Assembly: GCA_047625765.1 (NCBI GenBank)
Contig: JBLHRE010000040.1
Span: 1-12,046, forward strand
Direction: 5' to 3'
Length of the DNA stretch: 12,046 nucleotides
Origin: JBLHRE01 sp047625765
GTDB lineage: Bacteria > Bacteroidota > Bacteroidia > Flavobacteriales > JBLHRE01
The notes under the pieces are model-generated. The model searched no databases. It worked only from the letters and a program-made list of their open reading frames with translations, and was not told the origin of the DNA. Positions 1 through 6,066 of the stretch are shown in pieces. Numbering within the stretch: the stretch's first letter is position 1; each line of letters opens with the position of its first letter. The translations under genes were made by a program, and so were the position numbers.

Positions 1-1
1 C

Positions 2-244
2 AATTATGCAGATGGTGAGATTGTAGGAGAGGCTAAATCTTTTTATAAAACAGGAGAATTAAAATCGTCAACACTTTTTGATGCTAACGAGATGGAGGGC
101 CCTTACAAAGAGTTCTTCGAAAATGGAGCTGTGAAAATGGATGGCGTTTACAAGAAAAGCAAGAAAGAAGGGAAATGGATTTCGTACGATGAAAATGGTA
201 AGAAATTAAAGACCATTAAGTACAAAAACGGAGAAGAAAAATAA
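2..244 (+). CDS. YwqK/MORN-repeat protein, C-terminal part (5' end outside window)
   Basis: This is the last 80 codons of a protein whose start lies left of the window; the reading frame is open from base 2 to a TAA at 242-244. The peptide contains short, evenly spaced units of the type 'YKTGELKS', 'FFENGAVKMDGVY' and 'YDENGKKLKTIKYKNGE'. Repeats of about 22 residues with a G-x-[LV]-K core and alternating aromatic and glycine residues are typical of MORN-like YwqK 'antitoxin' repeat proteins, which are common in Bacteroidota as exported or surface proteins. The 'antitoxin' name comes from family annotation, and nothing here shows a toxin partner. The stop lies 4 nt before bshA, so the two genes are probably co-transcribed. 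Family assignment is fairly safe; function is unknown. Confidence 0.75.
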   Translation, partial: NYADGEIVGEAKSFYKTGELKSSTLFDANEMEGPYKEFFENGAVKMDGVYKKSKKEGKWISYDENGKKLKTIKYKNGEEK

Positions 245-248
245 ATTC

Positions 249-1385
249 ATGCGTATAGGCATATTGTGTTATCCCACCTTTGGTGGTAGTGGAATTGTAG
301 CGACTGAACTTGGTAAGGCCTTAGCAGAAAAGGGCCACCAAGTTCATTTCATTTCCTATAGTCAACCTGTTCGGTTGGAGTTTTTTTCGGGGAATTTATT
401 TTATCATGAAGTAAATGTTCCAGACTATCCTTTGTTCGACTATTTACCATACGAATTGGCATTGACTTCTAAATTGGTAGATGTAATAAAGTACGAGAAA
501 TTGGAATTATTACATGTGCATTATGCCATTCCGCATGCCTATGCTGCCTTTATGGCAAAACAAATTCTTGCTGCCGAAAATATTAGTTTACCAATTGTAA
601 CAACCTTACATGGTACCGATATTACGCTTGTAGGTAGAAACCCTAATTACAAGCCCGCAGTAACCTTTTCCATCAATCAGTCTGATGTGGTTACTTCTGT
701 TTCTGAAAGTTTAAAGAAAGACACCTACGACTTCTTTACTATCACAAAGGAAATAGAGGTGATTCCTAATTTTATTGATTTCGAATTTTATAACATTCCG
801 CAACCAGACGATTCATTTAGAAAATCAATTGCTCCCAATAGCGAAAAGGTCATTTGTCATATTTCCAATTTCCGACCAGTAAAAAGGGTAAATGATGTAA
901 TTAGAATTTTTGCAAATATTTTGGCAGAAAAGCCTGCCAAATTATTAATGATAGGTGATGGACCTGAAAGAGAGTCAGCACAAGCCTTGACAAGAGAATT
1001 AGGTATTTGTGATCATGTTCGCTTTTTGGGGAAAAGTAAATCCATAGAGAAATTACTAGCTATTTCGGACTTGTTTATTTTACCCTCAGAAACAGAAAGT
1101 TTTGGGCTTGCTGCATTAGAAGCAATGGCGGCAAGAGTACCCGTAATCTCGACCAATACGGGTGGATTGCCCGAGGTTAATATGCAAGGCGAAACGGGGT
1201 ATTTGTCGGATGTAGGAGACATAGTAAACATGGCAAAAGACGCACTTAAAGTTTTAATTGATGAGCCTACTTTAGAGGCTTTTAAAGAGAGAGCTTTTAC
1301 AAGAGCGCAGGAATTTAGCATTCAGAGAATTCTCCCGAAATACGAGGCTATTTACGAAAAGCTGTACCTTAAGTCTAAAGGCTAG
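249..1385 (+). CDS. bshA: BshA, N-acetyl-alpha-D-glucosaminyl L-malate synthase (bacillithiol biosynthesis)
   Basis: BshA is a GT4 retaining glycosyltransferase that joins UDP-GlcNAc to L-malate, the first step of bacillithiol synthesis in the cytoplasm. At 378 residues it has the usual family length. Visible marks, in order: N-terminal Rossmann loop GGSG (residues 12-15) in 'PTFGGSGIVATELGKALA'; HVHYAIPHA (89-97); TTLHGTDITLVG (118-129); start of the C-terminal domain at HISNFRPVKRVND (204-216); GDGPERE (236-242); and the GT4 E-x7-E motif in ETESFGLAALE, with E283 and E291, which contacts the nucleotide sugar in this family. The GG-S-G loop and the HYA and HGTD blocks separate BshA from generic GT4 enzymes. 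The ATG at 249 follows the previous stop by 4 nt and has no clear Shine-Dalgarno sequence. The genes for the next steps, bshB and bshC, are not in the window. The 3' end overlaps the convergent DUF2779 gene by 11 nt, leaving no room for a dedicated terminator between them. Confidence 0.93.
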   Translation: MRIGILCYPTFGGSGIVATELGKALAEKGHQVHFISYSQPVRLEFFSGNLFYHEVNVPDYPLFDYLPYELALTSKLVDVIKYEKLELLHVHYAIPHAYAAFMAKQILAAENISLPIVTTLHGTDITLVGRNPNYKPAVTFSINQSDVVTSVSESLKKDTYDFFTITKEIEVIPNFIDFEFYNIPQPDDSFRKSIAPNSEKVICHISNFRPVKRVNDVIRIFANILAEKPAKLLMIGDGPERESAQALTRELGICDHVRFLGKSKSIEKLLAISDLFILPSETESFGLAALEAMAARVPVISTNTGGLPEVNMQGETGYLSDVGDIVNMAKDALKVLIDEPTLEAFKERAFTRAQEFSIQRILPKYEAIYEKLYLKSKG

Positions 1386-2853
1386 AATCGTTGTTTTTCA
1401 AGCGTTTAGTAAGCTCTAACCATAGCAAGTACATGCTATAGGTATCGGCACTGCAATACGTTGTTAGTGCTTGTATTATTTCATTCTTAATTTCAATATC
1501 GTCTTCAAAACTTAGGTATTCGTAACCTTTACAGGCCTGTAAACCATTTTTTATCCAAGAATTATCAAATACCTTCTCTTCTAATAATGCATTACTAACA
1601 GCCTTTAAACTCATAGATCCATTTTGGGCAGGATGGTAAATCAAAGGCTTTTCGAAAACTTCTTGAAAATCCAGTAATTTTGATTTTATTCGGTTCAATT
1701 GATCTGCATAAACAGGCTCTAATTGAATCAGTCGATTTATGATATCCTTTTCGAATAGTTTATTGAATACCACAAATGAATTTGCTGTGCTACAGGCTTT
1801 GATCAAGGCTTCGCAAAAATCTTTTTCAGGATTTTTACTTTCTCTGTGATTAATATGAACGACTTGTTTAATAGTACTTTCGGGGTCTTTCCAAAGGTGC
1901 ATAGAGAAAAGAAAAGGCACAGTAGACATTGGGTGATGATGTTCAAGCTCTGGAATGGTTGCCTGGTATCCTTCAAAATCCATAAAGGCTATTGGAAAAG
2001 TAGCTTTGCTTAAAAAGCTACTCAAAGCACCTTTTGCTAAATAGACTTCTTGATTTTGTAAACTGGCCTTTTGTATTTTTTGAAATGAACTTAAACCTCC
2101 TTCAGTTATTATATCCGTTATTTTAGTAATTCCCTTTTGGTAATTCTCTATTGCCAATTCTGAGGATTGTTGACGTAAAGTAAATATGGATGGATCATCG
2201 ATATTAAAGCATTTTTTGTAGAAAGGACAAAGACCCTGCTCTCCGCAATGTTGCCCAATTGCTACTTCAGGCATGTCAGGCGAAGCACTAATTTTATTTA
2301 ATTCGGGATGTATCAATGAAATAAGGTTGATACCATCCTGAGAAGGTGTTATGTGTTTGGACTTAAAAAGTGGTAAATTATTGGAAATGCTATGTCCTTT
2401 GTTAAGGTAGAGCGCATTAAATATTAGGTCTGGCAGTAATAAATGTTGTGTGATATTTGTTAAAATATTTGCTTCAAGCTTATGTTTCTGTTTAACATTT
2501 AAGCTTCGTTTAACTTGATATGCAAACCACTCGGTTCCGTCAAAAACAATGGCTTCAACTTTAATACAAAGCCCTTCGTACTCCAAGTAACAATTTTTAA
2601 AAGTAGAAGGTTCTAAGGTGTTTCTTAATGCATTAAGCGTAGCTTCAAGATTGTAATCCAGATCAATACCCTCATCGAAGTTATCCATTGCACCTTTCTT
2701 AATTTGCAATTGTGCCAATCTGAAATACTGATGTAATCGATCTGTTTCTCCTCTTTTAGAATTTACTTGATACCAAAAAGCCTTCGGGCATCTCGTTCCT
2801 AATTTAATGGATTTGGCATTAATTCTATATGGTTTTCTTAAGCTTTCTGGCAT
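1375..2853 (-). CDS. DUF2779 protein: Cas4/AddB-like Fe-S nuclease half fused to RNase H-fold DEDD-type half
   Basis: Start chosen at ATG 2853-2851 (492 aa); an in-frame GTG at 2865-2863 would add four residues and cannot be excluded. Numbers below use the longer 496-aa form. The N-terminal half carries C26 in 'KLGTRCPKAFWY' and a later cluster C207-x5-C213-x5-C219 ('HCGEQGLCPFYKKCF'). One early cysteine plus three late ones is the layout that holds a 4Fe-4S cluster in Cas4 and AddB. Between them, 'FDGTEWFAYQVKRS' (108-121) aligns by pattern with the PD-(D/E)XK core, but reads QVK (117-119) instead of EVK. The C-terminal half has D296/E298 in 'AFMDFEGYQ', 'FVVFNKLFEKD' (364-374), 'SMSLKAVSNAL' (417-427) and 'YCSADTYSM' (470-478, D474), matching DEDD-type exonuclease motifs of DUF2779. 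The biological role of this family is not established; DNA or RNA processing is inferred. No cas gene or CRISPR array is nearby. Confidence 0.85.
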   Translation of the reverse strand: MPESLRKPYRINAKSIKLGTRCPKAFWYQVNSKRGETDRLHQYFRLAQLQIKKGAMDNFDEGIDLDYNLEATLNALRNTLEPSTFKNCYLEYEGLCIKVEAIVFDGTEWFAYQVKRSLNVKQKHKLEANILTNITQHLLLPDLIFNALYLNKGHSISNNLPLFKSKHITPSQDGINLISLIHPELNKISASPDMPEVAIGQHCGEQGLCPFYKKCFNIDDPSIFTLRQQSSELAIENYQKGITKITDIITEGGLSSFQKIQKASLQNQEVYLAKGALSSFLSKATFPIAFMDFEGYQATIPELEHHHPMSTVPFLFSMHLWKDPESTIKQVVHINHRESKNPEKDFCEALIKACSTANSFVVFNKLFEKDIINRLIQLEPVYADQLNRIKSKLLDFQEVFEKPLIYHPAQNGSMSLKAVSNALLEEKVFDNSWIKNGLQACKGYEYLSFEDDIEIKNEIIQALTTYCSADTYSMYLLWLELTKRLKNNDSSL

Positions 2854-3139
2854 AGGTATTTTCACTTCAAAAGAGGGTTTGAAGATATGTCTTTCAAAGT
2901 GGAATTCTCACAGAAAGTGTTTAGAAATTCCAGCATATTGAATGCTTGTTTAATATTTATTGATTGTCACTAAAATTACATTGTAAATAGCTGTTATTCT
3001 GTTTTTACTACTTATTGGGAATAAGATAATCCATGAATATTAAAAGCCATTGTGCTCTTAGGTGATTTTGCCTTAGGATATAGTTATACTATGACCATTT
3101 TAGAATTGGGAGTAAGCAATACAGATGGTTCTCATGAAA

Positions 3140-3172
3140 TTGCAATAAATTATACCTTTAAAGGTATCTTTG
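3140..3172 (+). promoter_or_regulatory. Candidate Bacteroidota promoter (TTG, 22-nt spacer, TATCTTTG)
   Basis: TATCTTTG at 3165-3172 is an exact match to the -7 consensus TAnnTTTG of the Bacteroidota primary sigma factor. A TTG at 3140-3142 lies 22 nt upstream, inside the range of spacers reported for flavobacterial -33 elements. Transcription would begin near 3177-3180 and give a leader of about 130 nt before the CoA-binding-protein gene at 3312. Match seen by eye; activity is inferred. Confidence 0.45.
3152..3167. repeat. 16-bp perfect palindrome, possible operator
   Basis: ATACCTTTAAAGGTAT is identical to its own reverse complement over all 16 bases. It lies between the TTG and TATCTTTG promoter elements and shares bases 3165-3167 with the latter. 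A dimeric repressor bound there would cover the spacer and part of the -7 element. No second copy was noticed elsewhere in the window, and no regulator gene is adjacent, so operator function is inference from position only. Confidence 0.4.
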
Positions 3173-3311
3173 TAAATAGAGGATCAGGAAAACAAAAAAG
3201 AAAGGTAAGCAGTTGTTATTTGTTTGATCCATCACATGGGATAAGTTCGTTTAAAGGAAAAAGAGAAAATTCCGGAACAAGTCCGTTTATGTTTATTTTA
3301 TTATAAGAAAT

Positions 3312-3671
3312 ATGAAACCAACATTAGTTATAGGAGCCTCAACAAATCCAGAACGCTATTCGTATAAAGCTATTTTAAAGCTAAGAATGTTTAAGCATGA
3401 TGTATTCGCTTATGGGCTACGCAATGGAAATGTAGCTGATGTTAGTATTAATAAAGAGTGGCCTAAGAATGTAAAGGTTGATACTGTTACCATGTATATC
3501 AACCCGTCACGACAAGAAGCTTACTATCAAAGAATAATTGATTTAAAGCCTTCGCGCGTTATTTTCAACCCAGGAGCAGAGAACGGAGAGTTTGCCGCTA
3601 AATTAATCGAAAATGGTATCTCATACGATAATGCTTGCACTTTGGTATTGCTAAGCATAGATTCTTACTAG
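3312..3671 (+). CDS. CoA-binding domain protein (CoA_binding_2, Rossmann fold)
   Basis: This is a single-domain 119-residue protein of the small CoA-binding family related to the nucleotide-binding domain of succinyl-CoA synthetase. The N-terminal beta-alpha turn reads 'LVIGASTNPERYSYKA' (5-20), the family's dinucleotide/CoA-binding loop; 'VFAYGLRNGNVA' (31-42) follows the second strand. Near the C-terminus are 'VIFNPGAENGEF' (83-94), resembling the N-x-GAE loop, and 'NACTLVLL' (107-114), the usual last strand. Length is normal for the family. CoA binding is a family prediction and the physiological role of these stand-alone proteins is unclear. The ATG at 3312 follows an A/T-rich leader without a Shine-Dalgarno sequence. 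Its stop is 1 nt from the thioredoxin-like gene, so the two form one transcript and are probably translationally coupled. A CoA-disulfide or thiol-related role is only suggested by that partner. Confidence 0.85.
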   Translation: MKPTLVIGASTNPERYSYKAILKLRMFKHDVFAYGLRNGNVADVSINKEWPKNVKVDTVTMYINPSRQEAYYQRIIDLKPSRVIFNPGAENGEFAAKLIENGISYDNACTLVLLSIDSY

Positions 3672-3672
3672 T

Positions 3673-3984
3673 ATGATTGAAATTAAAAGTAAATCAGATT
3701 TTGATGCCATGCAGGAGCATCAAATTTTCGGGATATATTATTACACCGATAATTGCGGTATTTGTAAGGTGCTTAAACCAAAAGTATCAGATTTTTTTTT
3801 GTCATTAAATATTCCTTTGGCATCCTTGAACTTAATGCATCACATGTCTTTGGCTGGTCAACAACTTATTTTGGGTATTCCTACTTTGATTATATATCAG
3901 GATGGGAAGGAAGTGATTAGAGAAGGGGCGTATATGCAACTAAATAACTTGAAAATATCTCTAAGTAAAATTATTAAAGCATAA
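3673..3984 (+). CDS. Thioredoxin-like protein with CGIC active site
   Basis: A stand-alone thioredoxin fold of 103 residues without signal peptide, so cytoplasmic. The redox motif is C28-G-I-C31 in 'YYYTDNCGICKVLKP', and the cis-proline loop is 'GIPTLIIYQDGK' (68-79, P70). Canonical thioredoxins carry WCGPC; here the preceding tryptophan is Asn and the motif proline is Ile, which in this fold changes redox potential and partner choice. It is therefore better called a thioredoxin-family protein than housekeeping TrxA. The start is 1 nt after the CoA-binding gene's stop (TAG-T-ATG). It may reduce a specific partner or a mixed disulfide with a small thiol; nothing in the sequence identifies the substrate. 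The gene is followed almost at once by a strong hairpin at 3986. Confidence 0.85.
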   Translation: MIEIKSKSDFDAMQEHQIFGIYYYTDNCGICKVLKPKVSDFFLSLNIPLASLNLMHHMSLAGQQLILGIPTLIIYQDGKEVIREGAYMQLNNLKISLSKIIKA

Positions 3985-3985
3985 A

Positions 3986-4017
3986 AAAGTCGGCTGTCAA
4001 TATTGAGAGCCGACTTT
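3986..4017. terminator. Hairpin terminator between convergent transcripts
   Basis: Ten-base arms AAAGTCGGCT (3986-3995) and AGCCGACTTT (4008-4017) pair perfectly. Between them, one G-G mismatch encloses the self-complementary TCAATATTGA, so the stem can extend inward. It starts 1 nt after the stop codon of the thioredoxin-like gene. Read on the minus strand, the stem runs into six consecutive T residues (3988-3983), the form of an intrinsic terminator. Read on the plus strand only three T residues end the stem and AGG follows. It therefore best fits termination of the leftward operon, while still being placed to stop the rightward one. Confidence 0.75.
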
Positions 4018-4026
4018 AGGAAGTAC

Positions 4027-4267
4027 TTACTGATTACTTTTTGTAATTGCAGCAACTCTAATAACAACGCTGTTAGAAAAACTGTTATTTAGTGCTGCTA
4101 AAAAATCTCTTGCAGATAAAGCTGGAGTAGTTGCTATTGTATTTCTAAGGGCATAAGAATTTAATGTTTACCATAGGTCAATATATCAGAGACGCATCTT
4201 CTTCACAAGATGTAAAAACTGTTGTAACGTCCAATAAATCCAAGGCCGCAAATTGCAATGTTTTCAT
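4027..4267 (-). pseudogene. Frameshifted small lipoprotein gene
   Basis: Three consecutive minus-strand pieces in three different frames read like one small protein. An ATG at 4267 opens 29 codons to a TGA at 4180-4178, beginning 'MKTLQFAALDLLDVTTV' and ending in FTSC-EEDAS, a lipoprotein signal with lipobox cysteine at residue 21. The next frame reads DILTYGK (4187-4167). The third reads 'NSYALRNTIATTPALSARD' and 'FLAALNNSFSNSVVIRV' to a TAA at 4029-4027. Removing one CT from the TCTCT at the first junction and adding one A to the A-run at the second would restore a continuous frame of about 79 residues. Two aspartates (10 and 13) inside the hydrophobic core of the signal peptide also suggest decay. 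It begins 10 nt after the decarboxylase stop. I do not recognise the family. Sequencing errors or non-coding sequence are alternatives. Confidence 0.45.
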
Positions 4268-4277
4268 AATATGCTTG

Positions 4278-5669
4278 TCAAGTACCTGATATTCCTGTCT
4301 TAATAACTGCTAGAAGTAGATTATCTATGTGGCTTTTGTTCGAGTTTACACTCATTAGGCTGGTTCTTAAATACAGGATTCCATCTATTTCTGTTTGAAC
4401 AATATAAAAGGTGCCATCCGTTAAAAGTTTCTTGCGTATGCTTCTATTAACCTCATTTAAATTGATGCCTTTGGTATATCTAAAGCAAACTATATTCGAT
4501 TCAATTTTCGAATAGCACTCTAAATACTCTGAAGCAATTATTGCTTTCTCCATGTATTGAGCAAGGTCGTAGGTTTGGTCAACAAAAGCTCCTATTGCAG
4601 CAGGTGTTATGTACTTTAAGCTGGCATAAATTTTTAAGGCCATCATATATTTGGTGCATTCTAAGGTTCGCTTACCTAGATTATACCACTCTTCTTCTGT
4701 TTCTTTTTCCCATAAATAAGAAGCTTTTTGCTCAAAAGTACGGTAGGAGTCGTGCGCATTTTTAAATAGTACAGCCGTTGCGGGAGCTGATACCAACCAC
4801 ATTTTATGGAAATCGACCACCATAGAATCGGCCAATGCTGATCCCTTTAAATATCCCTTGTATTTCGATAGAATTGCAGCAGAACCATGTGCACCATCTA
4901 TATGAAACCATAGTTTATGGGTTTTGGCGAATTGTCCAATAGGCTCTAAAGAGTCGTAAACGCCTGTTGCCGTAGAGCATGCGTTTGCTGCAATGGCTAC
5001 AACATTAATATTTTTTGCTTTAGCTTCTTGGTACACCCTTTCAAGTTCGTTGGTATCGATAGTTCTGTTGGTAGTAATAGGAATTGGAAGAATGCCTAAA
5101 TTACCGAAACCAGCAATTTGAGCAGCACGGCTAATGCAATAATGCGATTCGCTAGAAACCATTATTGCTGGATTGCTTACTCCTTTAGCTTTGATTTTTT
5201 TAATCGCTAATACTGCGGTCAGATTACCTAAAGATCCCCCTGATGTTAAAAAACCAGTTCCTTTTATAAGTCCAAATTGTTTTGCGGTCCATTCGCAAAC
5301 AATTTTTTCCATTGCGATAGCTGGAGCGGCCATTTCGTAAACAGCCGTGCCATTATTCAATAGTCCAGAAAAAAATTCTGAAATGGCAGAAATAGGAGCA
5401 GGTGCAACTACTTGGTGTCCCATGAAATTAGGATGATGCAAATGCACCAACTGTGGGAGCACCTTTTTAAAAAGGTCCATTGGGGTATCTTCGATAGTAT
5501 TGAAATGATTCTCCCACTCTAACAAGCGCACATTCGATTCTTGGTAGTCTTTATTCGCTTTTTCATTTTGGCTAACAGACGCTAAATGATCTGCCATTAA
5601 ATCTACCATTTCATGACCCATAGCTCGGAAGGCTTCAGCATCGAACGATTGTTTTAATCTACTATCCAT
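4278..5669 (-). CDS. Group II PLP-dependent decarboxylase (aromatic-L-amino-acid / glutamate decarboxylase family)
   Basis: A 463-residue cytoplasmic fold-type I PLP enzyme that should remove the alpha-carboxyl group of an amino acid. Start set at ATG 5669-5667, which overlaps the VOC gene's TAA by one base (TAATG). An in-frame ATG at 5693 would add eight residues and overlap the VOC gene by 25 nt. Visible features (463-aa numbering): 'HPNFMGHQVVAPAP' (79-92) and 'NNGTAVYEMAAPA' (105-117), the N-terminal blocks of this family; phosphate-binding 'TSGGSLGNLTA' (142-152); H176 in 'SESHYCISRA', the residue expected to stack on the PLP ring; D258 in 'HIDGAHGSA', which binds the pyridine nitrogen; and the Schiff-base lysine K289 in 'VDFHKMWL'. 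A C-terminal strand 'YLRTSLMSVNSNK' (433-445) is also typical. All catalytic residues appear intact. Substrate cannot be told from motifs. It is the third gene of the PhoH-VOC-decarboxylase unit. Confidence 0.88.
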   Translation of the reverse strand: MDSRLKQSFDAEAFRAMGHEMVDLMADHLASVSQNEKANKDYQESNVRLLEWENHFNTIEDTPMDLFKKVLPQLVHLHHPNFMGHQVVAPAPISAISEFFSGLLNNGTAVYEMAAPAIAMEKIVCEWTAKQFGLIKGTGFLTSGGSLGNLTAVLAIKKIKAKGVSNPAIMVSSESHYCISRAAQIAGFGNLGILPIPITTNRTIDTNELERVYQEAKAKNINVVAIAANACSTATGVYDSLEPIGQFAKTHKLWFHIDGAHGSAAILSKYKGYLKGSALADSMVVDFHKMWLVSAPATAVLFKNAHDSYRTFEQKASYLWEKETEEEWYNLGKRTLECTKYMMALKIYASLKYITPAAIGAFVDQTYDLAQYMEKAIIASEYLECYSKIESNIVCFRYTKGINLNEVNRSIRKKLLTDGTFYIVQTEIDGILYLRTSLMSVNSNKSHIDNLLLAVIKTGISGT

Positions 5670-6064
5670 TAGGCTATTTGTGTATCCTCCCAAAGTTCAA
5701 TATAGTTCCCTTCAGGATCGTTACTCCATGCAAATTTACCTTCATCATGCGCTTGAATATCTGTAATCTCTATTCCTAAACTTTCTAAATGAATCTTTAA
5801 TTTCTCTAAATCCTTAATTCTAAAATTTAAGGTGAAGGGTCTAAATTCAAGCGTAGGTCTATAGTCTTTATTAAGAATGCTCCATACTGCATAGGCCTTC
5901 TTTTTACTTTCTACTTCCAAATAAGGAAACGAGATGTAATAGGTTTTATGCTCTTCAGTATATTCATAGGTCAGACCAAATGCTTTGGTATACCAATCCG
6001 CTAAATCTTTGGGGCTTTCGGAATGAATGAAAATTCCTCCCAAATGCGCTACGTGTTGTTCCAT
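5669..6064 (-). CDS. VOC family (glyoxalase/bleomycin-resistance fold) protein
   Basis: A 131-residue protein with two beta-alpha-beta-beta-beta modules, the size of a single VOC-domain subunit, which usually dimerises. The N-terminal module shows 'HLGGIFIHSESPKDLADWY' (7-25) followed by KAFGL, the usual helix and turn after strand 1. The second module ends in 'NDPEGNYIELWE' (115-126), where E123 is the typical terminal metal-ligand position. The first-module position often held by His or Glu is less clear (H7 or H14), so metal binding is uncertain. Enzymes of this superfamily include glyoxalase I, dioxygenases and drug-binding proteins, so the substrate is unknown. It starts 2 nt after the PhoH stop, and its TAA overlaps the decarboxylase ATG by one base. 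Confidence 0.82.
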   Translation of the reverse strand: MEQHVAHLGGIFIHSESPKDLADWYTKAFGLTYEYTEEHKTYYISFPYLEVESKKKAYAVWSILNKDYRPTLEFRPFTLNFRIKDLEKLKIHLESLGIEITDIQAHDEGKFAWSNDPEGNYIELWEDTQIA

Positions 6065-6066
6065 AC

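Larger units (their letters stand above)
2854..3311. other. Divergent intergenic region
   Basis: About 460 bases separate the divergent DUF2779 gene and the CoA-binding-protein gene. It contains the promoter match and palindrome listed separately. It also contains two weaker inverted repeats: 7-bp arms TGGAATT/AATTCCA at 2900-2906 and 2926-2932, roughly 50-80 nt upstream of the DUF2779 start; and arms GGATCA (3181-3186) plus AACAAA (3191-3196) against TTTGTT plus TGATCC (3219-3230), which would fold near the 5' end of a transcript started at the promoter below. An 84-codon reading frame with a GTG start (3052-3306) runs through it, but I do not believe it is a gene (see rejected items). I see no exact TAnnTTTG element for the DUF2779 gene. 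Confidence 0.6.

Noticed and set aside
2..244. Toxin-antitoxin module at the left edge
   Set aside because: The YwqK family is often labelled 'antitoxin', but the fragment shows only MORN-like repeats and no toxin gene is visible; the downstream gene is bshA.
1375..2853. CRISPR-Cas association of the Cas4-like half of the DUF2779 protein
   Set aside because: I found no direct-repeat array and no cas1, cas2 or effector gene in the window. The resemblance to Cas4 is at the level of the nuclease fold and cysteine layout only.
2854..2865. GTG start of the DUF2779 gene at 2865
   Set aside because: An ATG four codons later is available and still leaves the N-terminal conserved segment intact. Neither has a Shine-Dalgarno sequence, so the choice is by codon preference only and remains open.
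3052..3306. 84-codon plus-strand reading frame with GTG start between the divergent genes
   Set aside because: It begins with a weak GTG, has no recognisable motif or domain, and contains the promoter match and palindrome of the downstream gene. Its composition looks like translated intergenic DNA. A short start within it (around 3091) does not improve it.
249..4000. A complete bacillithiol gene cluster with a bacilliredoxin
   Set aside because: Only bshA is present. The thioredoxin-like protein has CGIC rather than the bacilliredoxin CGC-type motif and is on a separate transcript, so calling it a bacilliredoxin is not supported.
5670..5693. Longer start of the PLP decarboxylase at ATG 5693
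   Set aside because: It would overlap the VOC gene by 25 nt and add eight residues before the conserved region. The ATG at 5669 makes a TAATG junction, the same arrangement as at 8113-8117.
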